The notes under the pieces: generated by a model
The model's database searches: none
Seen by the model: only the letters and a program-made list of their open reading frames with translations
Told to the model about the DNA's origin: nothing
Translations under genes and position numbers: made by a program
In this document: in pieces, positions 34,301-46,300 of the stretch
Numbering within the stretch: the stretch's first letter is position 1
Layout: each line of letters opens with the position of its first letter
Source of the DNA: Pycnopodia helianthoides
Taxonomy: Eukaryota > Echinodermata > Asteroidea > Forcipulatida > Asteriidae
Direction: 5' to 3'
Assembly: GCA_032158295.1 (NCBI GenBank)
Contig: CM063255.1
Span: 4,989,501 to 5,053,500, forward strand
DNA: 64,000 nucleotides

Positions 34301-37300
34301 GCATCTTGCAACCAGGGAGACTTTGTACAACAATCAGGGAGATATCTAGAATTACATTCAACATAACAGGGGTAACGTTTCCATAATCGGAGAGATTTTC
34401 AAGTTTGTTCATCAGAACATGGAAAGATTGGTTTGTTTTTAGAGAACTTCCTGCAGAATCAGGGAGAGTTGGCGGCTCTGCTATGGTTGAACTACGAGTT
34501 GTTTTAACCATAGCACAAATGTAAAGGCAGTCAGTATTTGGTTTATAACACCCCACCCATAGATTCTGCCAGGACATTTAGGTAACAAAAAGCTGCGGCT
34601 GCTATGGGTATAGTACATCAGTTACTACGGGTATGGTACATGTACATTGGTTGCTATGGGTATAGTGTGTCGAGCTTGCGCAGCTTTTTAGTAAAAATAA
34701 GACATATCATGTGACACGCTCTAAACCAATCACAAGGCAGAATCTATGTATTGCAATATTTCATATCAAACCTACGTGACGCCATCGCTCACTTATTGAG
34801 TGTCAGTTTTTAATTAAAAAGTCGGTACTCCATTTTGGGTTTTTATTTTCTAAAAAATTCCAAGGGATGCTTTTCAATAGGAAACAAGCCGGACGTGTGT
34901 CAGTCCACATAGTGTTTCAAAACCCTGCCTTGTGTGGACCTCTGTTTGTTCTCATGTCCAAAATTCCTACGCAATGCTTACCCACACCAAAAAACTGATG
35001 ATGATAAGTTGTGGTTTATAAAAATCTAAGAATTATTGTTGGGATCCTGACATTATCTCACATCCATCAGCCATGTACAAACAATTGTGTGTATATTGTG
35101 CCTTGTCAGTGGTATGTGAAAACTTTAGTATTTTGTGCACTGTCTGTGGCATATGGAAAAGTTTTTGTATGTTTTCCGCTTTGGAACAGAACTCCACCAT
35201 CTGTCAAAATTTGTTCGGAGCAAAAAAATTATTTACAAAAATGTCAACCCTAAATTAATTATAATTTACCCACTCAGTTTAGAAAATATTAAAGTAAGTG
35301 GTTAAGTACACACAATGTGATGACTGGGTTTCTTTTTGGTGTCTACCCAAAATGATTTACCAGAATTTTGAAAGCCATTGAAGAAGTGAAAAGTCAACAA
35401 GTTAGAAATCTTACGTGTTGTTGGTCCTGGGGTGGAGGGGAGGGGTAGTGTTGTGGATTTCACTGTAGTTGGTTCTGCTTGGGTAGTTGATTCCACAGTG
35501 GTAGGTTCCTCAGCTGTACGGAGAGGAGACATTGAAAACATGTATTGAATATTAATTTGTCAGAGGGGAGGGGTAGTGTTGTGGATTTCACTGTAGTTGG
35601 TTCTGCTTGGGTAGTTGACTCCACAGTGGTAGGTTCCTCGGCTGTACGGAGAGGAGACATTGAAAACATGTATTGAATATTAATTTGTCAGTTTTATTAC
35701 TCCGCCTCTTCACCACTGATCTATGTCGTGTCGTGCCCGAGCGGTCAATTGCACTGGACTCAAGCTCTGGGTCCATTTTCATAGAGCTGCTAAAAAATTA
35801 GCAGAAAAAATTACTTAACAATTTTGTGCTAAGCAGAGATGAGCAGGATAGCAGTCACAAATTGTACATGTGGCATGGTAGTTTGGCTGGTAACCTTATT
35901 CTGGTAAGCATAGTTTTGTTGTGCTTAGCTACTTTTTGTGCTTAAGCAGCTCTATGAAATTGGGCACTGGTGTTTCTCATCGGCAGAGTGTGGGTTCGAG
36001 TCCCGGTCTTGACACTTGTGTCCTTAAGCAGGGCACTTAACCATTATTGCTGCGTCCTTCGGATGGGACGTAAAGTCGTTGGTCCGTGTGTTGTGTAATG
36101 CACGTAAAAGAACCCAGTGCACTTATCGAAAGAGAAGGGGTTAGCCCTGGTGTTCCTGGTTTGATTGGCTGCATATTGCGCCACAGCACCTTGTAAACCC
36201 TATAAGGTGCTACATAAATCGGTCTCATAATTAAACAAATTAAAACACCAGTCTTAAAATGTATCTGTTTGTTCCAGTGCCTTGTCACAAGAACACTGCC
36301 AAGGGCTATGAGACCTTATCAGTTCATATCAAACCACAGACTGCTCAGTAGGGAGTCTGTCAACATACAAAGAAAAAACTGACTTGAACGGGATTTGGAT
36401 CTGCGACCTCGGGATTAACGTGCAGGCGCACCAACCAAGCTATCTAGCCCTAATATTGGCAAACTCTCTATTTTGTCAATATCTTTGTTTGGGGGGTGCC
36501 ACTCAGAAGACATTAGACCTTCTGTGGCAGTTTTTCAAAGGTCATAGGTTCAACTCACGTTCAAACTCCATAAGCACAAAAAGTGGCTAAGCACATCCGA
36601 ATTATGCTTACCAGCTTAAAAAAGGTTACCAGCCAAAATACCATGTCACATGTACATTCTGTGACTAGTATCCTGCTCATTTTTGCTACGCAGCAAATGT
36701 TTTAAAGTATTTTCTGCTTAAGCTGCTCTATGAAATTGGGGTATGGATCTACTTCGTCGGGCATAGAACTAACTTCACCTTCTGTCGTTGATTCAGCAGT
36801 TGTTGATTCCTGAGGAAGGGTGGATTCAGGTGGAGTTGTTGACTCCTCTTGGACGTCAGTGACTGTCTTGGTGGTTGACTCATAGATTCTTCTTGTGGTG
36901 ATGGAAACCGGTTCTGTGGTGGGTACCAGCGTCGTTGGGAGAACAGGCTCTGTTGTTGGTTGTCGTTGAGTAGTCGGCACGGTAGTGGGTAGCCTTTGAG
37001 TTGTAGGCTGTGGCTTGGTCGTGGGTGCCAATGTTGTCGAGTCGATGGCGACAGTGGTGACCGGAGAGCACGGCACCGTCACGTCCAGGCAGCACTGTAC
37101 ACGGATCATGTAGTCGAAGCAAAATGGCGGGAAGTCCGTCTGCTCTGAATGGAGGCACACCAAACCTTCCGTGACGTCGCAGGTCACTTCCTAGAGATTG
37201 CAGAGAGAGAAAAATACTGAGCGTTAAAAACACAGTAAGTCCCTTATAATCATCTGTAACTTAAAGTTAGGGTAATACTTTGGTAATAAACCAAAAAATA

Positions 37301-40300
37301 ATAATTTTATAAGAAATAATAATAAAAATAGTGGCTTCTTATATAGCGCTCATATTCGTCACTCAGTGACGCTCAAGGCGCTTCAACAATCTCTATTTTC
37401 CTGCAAGGTATTATGGAGCTTGTTTTTAAGTATTAGACCTATTCCTTTACATAGCATCATGTAATTGATAATGGTTTACAAGGGTCTGTGGCGCAATGAT
37501 GCTGCCAATCAAACCAGAAACACCGGGGCAAACCCCTTCTCTTTTCGGGGCGACAGGTCTATGGGCCACAGTATTTACTTTGCTTTTGTTTCTCCAAGCC
37601 CACTTGGAAGTAATTTTGTATTGTCTTGCATCGTTGAGTTGGCTGAATAAATAATAATACTACCAATAACAATAAGTGCACTGGGTTCTTTTACGTGCAT
37701 TACACAACACACGAGACCTACTGCTTTACGTCCCATCCGAAGGACGCAGCAATAATGGTTAAGTGTCTTAAGGACACAGCTTATTGGACTTTTGTTGTTG
37801 GCCTTACCTGACCGGTCTCATTGGAGTGCACTCCTGGCCGATTTTTCATGACGCATTCTATCTTACTGGGCAAGTCACAGATGTCATACTCCTCTCGGTA
37901 CGTTGAGATCAGCTCGAACTCTCCCATTGGACCAACCTTGTCGTCATCGTCCAGCCACGGTGACCAATCACAAATGGTCTCCACAGTCTCCACACATTCT
38001 GGTGGAAAAGAAGTGGAAGGTTGTATATTCGGTTTGCGGTAACACCACGTGTATAATTATCTACTTTGCTGTGTGGATTTTGTTCTTTAGAGAACTTGTC
38101 TTGCTATTTGTTCTACTATTTTCAGAATTCGGTAGACTTCTCAGTTCTGAAAAGAACTGTCCTGCTTGTTAACTACTACCTTGGCGGGAGGTAGGAAATC
38201 GGCCTGGACTACTACTTTAGCTTTGTGGATCGGGGGGACTTCTCAAATTAACTGCCGCGCGGAGTGAGTTCTTTTTTGGTCTCAACATTTTGGAAGGTAA
38301 TTGTGTAAAATTGTGTAAAATGACATTTTGTGCTTACAGGATAGACATTGTGGGGTGATTTTTAGGTAGGAACTGTACTTGTGGGGTGTTTGACATTGTG
38401 GGGTTGACCCCACAATGATTGTAACAGGAAAGATTAATGAAAAGGGGCAATAGATTAGAAAACACATTGGGAGAGCCCACAATGTCGCTCTACTAAACAT
38501 ACACGTACAGCTGTCTGTGATGGGTATTTTTTGTGGTTGATTTATAGGCCTGGAATTTCATCTTTGAGAGGGCTAGGCCATTTTTCATTTTGCAAAGGGC
38601 ACTTCTATTGGAAAATCTGGAATTCTATGGGAAAGTTTTGAAGGGCCAAGACCAGGGGCAACATAGGCCATAGCCGCTCCGTGTAAATCCAGGCCTGGAT
38701 TTAGCTTGGCATGCTACAAACACGTGTGTTCTTGGGAGCACAGGCTGTATACTCCTCAAGGTGATGAGATGGTTTTAAAAGGAATAACATAAATGGCCCA
38801 GTGTACTGTTTATTTCTGAGAATACAAGAAGACGGGCAAAAAATATAAAATGGTATTTCTCCGTCTTCATCCAGAATTTCAATGACCGAGGGAGAGCCTG
38901 CCACCAACGGTAGGTAGGTGGACTTAAAGACTTGGAATAATGAATTTTCATATATACACTGACGCAATGGTTTAATTAGAATAAGGGAATAAAAGAGTAG
39001 GCGACGAGGTCTTCACCGGCCGATTAAAACCGGCCACGACCCTGCAAGGTTTCAAGCGGCCGGTTAAGACCGAATCTCTACTCTCTAATTATTCCCATTC
39101 ATAAATGCCCTTTTTGTTAAAAAGCGTAGCATTGTTGGAAAATCTCAACTTTTCCGTTAACTTTCAATTCCTGTCATGTCCTCGGGCCCTGTTTCGCCAA
39201 GGATATACATGCCACGCTCAACAGTTGTGCGTACGCCCGCGTACTAACACTAACAGTTTTTAGATTGAATACCACTACCAGTATATTTTGATTTTGTTTC
39301 GCGTAAATTAGCGCCGCCACAGATATGTTTAAACACTTATAGCAGTGTTTATATCAACCGTTTAAACACGGCCACATGATGTTCTCTCCACCAATCAGAA
39401 TGGATAAACTGTCCCGGTATTTATGAATAGAGATTTATAGGGGGGGTGGGGGGAGGAGAGAGTGATTTCATACCAGTCACATAACTAAAAACAAAACAGA
39501 GACTATAGAGTAGCTATTAGCCTTTTTGAGATATGGTGGCCAGTGTAGGATTCCAACTTTGGTTTGGGTGTATACAGACAATTTTACCCAAACCAAATAG
39601 TGCAATTTATAATGTGTCCACCATATCACAAATCGGCTGAAAATTAGTTACCAGTGGTGGACACCAAGGTTGTGGTCTCTGGTGTCGTAGACTCTGGGGG
39701 TGTGGTCAATCTCTTGGTGGTCACCACCACTTCGGTGGTGGGCGGCGGAGCCTCCGTGCTCCCGCACGGAATGTACACGTTCTCGCAGCACTCGAACCGC
39801 ACGCTGTAATCGTAGCACTCAAACGGCTGGTGCTGACCGTTGTTGAAGTCTTGACACACGAGGCCGATGTCGGGGAGACACTGGAGGGACTGACCGGTCT
39901 CCTCGGCGTGGATGCTGTGGTTGGAGCTCAGGACGCACTGGATGCTCTCCGGGCTCGCGCAGATCTCTCCCGGGTGGGCGTCCCGGAGGTCCCCGATCAG
40001 CTCAAACTCCCCGAGGGGGCTGTCACTCTCGTCGTAGAATGGGGTCCATTCGCAGAGATACTCATAATGCGGGACACACACTGTAAAGAGATAAAAAATA
40101 TATTCGTCATTTTGTGGTTGAACAAAGAAAAACTGACAAGAGAAATGCCTGAAAAAGGCTTTATACCTGAAACCTTTCTCAGATACAAATATTTTAGAGA
40201 GAAATGACCTCTTTCTCAAAAACTACTTCAGAGGGAGTCGTTTCTCACAATGTTTAATACTGTCGGCAGCTCTCAGGTGCTCCTCACCAAATAAGTTTTT

Positions 40301-43300
40301 ATGGTAATGTATTTCTTGAGTAATTACCAAAAGTATTAACTGCCTTTAAGAGAAGGGCTTTGCCACAGTGTTCCTGGTATGGTTGGCTGAAGATTGTCCA
40401 ACAGCATGCACCTTGCAAACCCTTAATCTCATAATTCAAAAACTTAGCATACCTGTCTTAAACATGATGAACACTTTGAATCATCTGGCAAGGAGGCTAA
40501 ATAAATGAGTGCTATTACTATTTTTTAAGAAAAGAGAAAGGGTATTTAGGGAATGACTACGATGATTTTGGTGTTACACTTTCAACGTAATAACTTGCCT
40601 GTGGTCTGTGGTACTTCCGTCGTTGTCGGTCGGACTGTAGTTGTTGGTGGCACAGTAGTAGAGTCCTGCTTAAGCGTGGTGGATTCCACTGTGGTGCTCT
40701 CAGCCGGCACAGTCGACAACTCCGTTGTACTCTCTTCAGGTACGGTCGGCTGAATCGTCGTGGACGGCGATTCCGTGGAGCCGCAGACCACACGCTCCTC
40801 CCGGCAACACCGCATACGTATCGCGTAATCGAGACACGACTGAGCTTCGGAGTTGTAACAGGTCAACCCCACGTCTGCGGTGCACTGCACGTCGTGCTTG
40901 GTCATGTTGAAGGAGATGCTGTGATCCCTGGCGAGGACACACTCGATGGCTTCGGGGGCATCGCAGACGTCCTCGTAGAGACCGGAGTTGGCAAAGTCCT
41001 GGATCAGCTCAAACTCGTAGCTTGGATTGAGAGGTGCGCCGTTCGATTCATCGTCAAGATACTGACTCCACTGGCAGGTCTTGTGGACTCCAGGGACACA
41101 TTCTGACGAAAAAAAAACCCAATTTATGAGCTTGTTTAAGAGACATAAAACAAAGTTTTTAGTATTTTAATGGTGGTAGATTGATAAGGGGTCAAGATTG
41201 TTGTACTGACACTATCACCAAGATAGGGTTAGGACATTTAACCGGTTAACTGTAAACAAAAGTTGAAATTTCCTTATTTTGGGGTTGAACAAAGACAAAT
41301 TTACTAGAGCGGGATTTGAACAAACAACTTCCAGATTAGCATGCCAGTGCTCTATCAACCGAGCTATCTAGCCTTATGTTGGCAGTCTCTTCTAAATTTC
41401 CTTTACGGTTAAAAAAAAAGAGACCTCCCTTTTCTTGAAAATGTTGGCCCCAGACACTATCCAGGGAGAATAATCGACACCCCTTTCGTTGGTGGAATGT
41501 TTCTTATCTTAATCCCCTTCAAGTTGTTATTCAATTCCCTTTTTAAGCCCCCCACTGTGGTTTTTTGACTGTGAAGACTGGATTACAGCCTTTTATTTTT
41601 AATACTTGAAAGTGTGATGTCTGCTCCTTTTATAGATGGGCTCATAGTTCTGATTGGAATTAATAGTAGAATTGGTTAAACGGAAGTCAAAAGTTCTGTG
41701 TAACCGATCAGGAAAATAAACGTAAATGCACAACTCTACAGGAAAAGTCCTCGATCAGGTGTGGTTCAAACCAGAATCATTATATTCTCAATGTTTTGAC
41801 TTGCCAGACTGAGTCTTTGACTCCTTGAGGCTAGACTACTATTTACAAGGTTTTATTACTGACGTATTAAACACTACAAATGGGCAGTTTTCAACTTACC
41901 AGTTGTTCCTAGCAAAAATTCAGTTGTGCTTTCGATGACTTCCGGAGTGGTTGGTGGAACTTCAGTTGTTGACTCCTTGGTAGTGCTTTCTGCTGTTGTG
42001 AATTCGACAGTTGTGACTCTGGTTGTCGATGCCTGCGTGGATTCTATCGTGGTGACCTCTGCAGTTGTGGACTCTGGGGGAGTTGATTCAACAGTTGTGG
42101 ACTCAGGCGGAGTGGACTCAACTGTTGTTGACTCTGGTGGAGTGGACTCAACTGTTGTTGATTCTGGTGGAGTGGACTCAACTGTTGTTGATTCTGGTGG
42201 AGTGGACTCAACTGTTGTTGATTCTGGCGGAGTGGATTCAACAGTTGTAGGTTGTGGAGGAGTAGTCTTCACTGTTGTTGGTTTAGGGGTAGTAGGCTCC
42301 AAAGTGGTGAGTTTTACAGTCGTTGGTTTAACCTCTGTAGTTGGTGGTGGGGTGGATTTAACAGTAGTGGATTCTGGTGGGGTGGACTCTACAGTTGTTG
42401 ATTCTGGTGGGGTGGACTCTACAGTTGTTGATTCTGGTGGGGTTGATTCAACAGTGGTGGATTCTGGAACTGGTCGTGTTGTGGATGTTTTACGAGTTGT
42501 AGTTTCAATAACTGTAGTTGCTGGTTGAGTAGACTCAACTGTTGTTGGTTCTGGTTGGGTAGATTCAACAGTAGTGGATTCCGGTTGGGTGGACTCCACA
42601 GTTGTGGATCTAGGTGGAGTGGACTTGACTGTTGTGGGTTCAGTAGGTGGAGGTGTTGTGGTTAACTTTGCAGTTGTTGATTTCACAACTGTAGTTGGTG
42701 GTGGGGTGGATTTCACAGTTGTTGATTCTGGTGGAGTTGATTCAACAGTTGTTGATTCGGGTTGAGTTGATTCAACAGTTGTTGATTCTGGTGGAGTTGA
42801 CTCTACAGTTGTGGATTCCTGTGGTGGGGTACTTGTGGTTGTTAAAGTTGTAGGTTCAAAAACTGTCGTTGCTGGTGGGGTGGATTTAAGAGTCGTCGAT
42901 TCTGGTGGAGTTGGCTCAACTGTTGTTGATTCTGGTGGAGTTGACTCAACCGTTGTGGATTCTGGTGGTGTTGACTCAACCGTTGTGTATTCTGGCGGAG
43001 AAGTTGTGTACTTTGCTTCTTGAGTTGTTGGCTGTGGAGGTGTAGTTTTAACGGTTGTGGATTCTGGTGGCGGTCGCGTTGACACTTTGGGAGTGGTCGC
43101 CTTAGTTGTCGACCCTGCAGTTGTTGGTACTTCTGGAGTTGTAGCTGGTGTTGTGGAGGATGCGACAGTTGTGGGCTTTGGCGGAGTCGTTGTAACAACA
43201 GTTGTCCTTCCAGGTGTTGTAGGAATAACTGTGGCTGCAGGCAAAACATAAATGTTTAAATTCAGTTCGGAACTTTGGAAAGCAGGTTTTACAGAAGGTT

Positions 43301-46300
43301 TGTGATCAAAAGAAGGGGAATTTACCCCACCTTTTTGTTACTTCCCCTTCCTTCCTGAAAAGGTTAAGGAAAGAATGCAACAATTAAACATGCAGTGCCT
43401 AGAGGCTGAATCTCCCGTTACCACACGCTGTACCTTGGAGGCATCAAATTAAAAGAAACCTATTTGAGAACTGATAGATTTTTGTTTTATTTTGAAATTT
43501 GTTTGTAATGCAAAAAATGCCCCAAACAAGGTTAAAAGCCACTCTCGGTAAAGGGGAGCTGAAGGTAGGCATTGATATTGCAGGATGGAGGGGAACATGC
43601 ACCAGATGCTGATGCAGTATTTGGAATAAAATGAAATAAAGTTGTTGATAAGTTGTAAATATCCACTTCTGACAGGGAGTACAAGTTGGAGCTAAAGGTA
43701 GGAAATGATATTCCTCTTGAAACAGTCCAGATTATAGGATGGAGGGAAACACAAACCAAAAGTAGAGTTCCAAAGAGATGCAGTACATGCCTCGAAGGGC
43801 ACGGCAATTCCCCAAAAACTTGTATTGAAGGTTTTTAAAGGCACAGTACAGTTTGGTAATGACTCTGAAAATTAATGGCAATAAAAACTTACTTGGTAAG
43901 AAGGACAGCAGCCTTGGGTAGTATATTGAATTTTGAGAAACTTTTAACTTCAAAGTAGTACGGTTATGGAAAATATATCACTTTTTATTCCCCAAAAATT
44001 TGAACAACACTTCTCAGACTGTGTATTCCTATGGGGAATATTCTTCCTGAGTGGAAATATTCGCTCTGGTTTTTCGGTGATATCTCAAAAACGCGACCAC
44101 CTTTTGAAGTGAAATTTTCACAGGTTAGTTTTATTGTATGTACCTACATTCATATAGGATTAACACAAACAGTTAACTCCAATTACCAAACACGTACTGT
44201 GCCTTTAAAGGCACCCACAGCAATTGCTGTGGTGCCGTGGCAAAATAAATATGGAATAATATACACATCTGGACTGGCAATGAGGTCACTAGAGCACGTC
44301 TATTCCCCCGAGGCCCTGTGAGTGACCAGAAGAGGGACCTATTTCCCTGGTCCCTCTTCAGGTCACTCACAGGCCCGAGGGGGGATAGACGAGCTCTAGT
44401 GACAGAATCATGACGGTCCATATGTGTTTTATAACACAACTCGGTCCAAAATATGAAATAAGAAAAGAAACTACCGTGATCCGATCCAGACGCCGCCTTT
44501 TTTCTTATTAAGATGAGCCTGGCAATCTCTTGAGGGCGCTGTAACCAGTCAAAAATTGAAAGACTATTGCCCGCTTCGGGAACTATTTCCCGCAAACTAC
44601 ATGGTTGTGCAAATCTCATGCACTAGCCTATAATAGTTTATCCCACGTGACCGTGTTTCAGCCAACCAGAATACAGAACTAGCAAGAGGTGTGTTATAAA
44701 GTGGAATAAAGTTGTTGTCAACTTCTACTTACGACAGGGAATACAAGTTCCATTGCCGTTATCCATCGATCCTTCATTACAGAAGCAACCAGACACCGGA
44801 TCCTGGTCACACAGATGGGGCTCCTTATCCCACGGGTAACAGCTGGTGTAGATGTCATCCGGGCAAGTACACTCTCTGTAGTGAAGCTGGTCGTTCTTAC
44901 AGTCAAACGCTGTTGGGGGTTAAAACAAAAGTAACAGATTGTATCAAAATATGTATATTCGGTTTGCGGTGTAGATATCTACTTTGCTGTGTAGGTTTTG
45001 TTCTTTAGAGAACTTGTCTTTCTATTTGTTCTACTACCGCGGAGTAGATTTTCGGAATTCGGGAGACTTCTCAGTTCTGAAAAGAACTGTCCTGCTTATT
45101 AACTACTACCTGAGCAGGAGGTAGGAAATCGGCCTGGACTACTACTTTAGCTTTGTGGATCGGGGGGACTTCTATAAATTAACTGCACTGCCGCGGAGTG
45201 AGTCCTTTTTGGTCTCAACGATATCTTGATATCTATTTACTGTTAAGTTGTATTCCTTAAACCGATCGCTCTTGCTGAGTGATAAATGTCGTTCTACTTT
45301 TTGATACTGTGGAAAATAAATGAACCTTGGACCTTGAACCTACTAATTGAATGGGCGACAGGTGAATGAAAACGAGAACTTACGACAGAAGTCGTCTTCC
45401 CTCCAGTCCATGCAGACACCGTTTGCAGCGCATTCGGTGACGTACGCCTCAAAGTCCCAGCAGTCGACCTGATTGGCAAAGCAGTTATTGTACAGACAGT
45501 TCTTGTAGAACATCTCTGGATCAACGACACCGTGACAGTCGCTGAATAAATCCTCATATATTTTGTCACACCTGTGGAAAACAAAACAAAAAGAAAAACA
45601 TTTATGCATTCCAATTTTGGGGTGAACAAAGAAGTATTGACTATAGCGAGATTTGAGCCGGCGAACTCCAAGGGTTTACGCGCCGATGCTCTACCAACTG
45701 AGCTATATAGCCCTATGTTGGCAGTCTCCCTATAGATAGGTTGCAGTATGACGTAAATCGGCCATCTTTACGGGCAGTTTAGAACAAACAGTCGTGCGTT
45801 TCGTGTGGGAACGGCGTGCAACACGCGCGCATTTCACGAAACTCATTGCAGGATTGGTCAGTGAACAACGCGGCTGCGTTAATAAGTTGAGCGTTTGACG
45901 CATCTGCAAGCCAAAATGCACTTTGCCCGTAAAGATGGCGTCTACTGGGAACTATCTATTTTGTCAATATCTTTGTTCGGGTTCACTTTCGCACTACAAT
46001 TCCATCCTGTGTCATTTTCCAGTTGCACTCAGACAAACGACCAACAAAATATTCTGGATTTCTGTTATTTACCCTTCTGCTGATTGACCGATTGATGATA
46101 CCATTCAAAAATCTCAAATCTATTCCTTACACTTGCCCATAGCTTTGTACAAACTCTATTTGAGCGCCCTGAAAACTCATCTATTTAAAACTGAATATTT
46201 TCACTGAATGGTTTAATCGATTTTAATTGTTAATAATCATTGTGTATTTTTAGCCTACTGTTAATGATTGCAGTGTTTAATAATGTTTTGTATTTTAGTT

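Noticed and set aside
39644..40219. Upstream extension of exon 20 with a hydrophobic N-terminus
   Set aside because: The added part is intronic MITE sequence before a clear tttacag acceptor; it is not a signal peptide of a separate gene.
41926..43023. Long Val/Ser/Gly-rich open frames on the plus strand
   Set aside because: They are the antisense of the PTS decapeptide repeat ([10 protein letters not shown]). No start context or independent support.
44718..44906. 62-codon minus-strand frame over exon 17
   Set aside because: The frame set by the splice phases is different and gives the cysteine-rich TIL-like module.
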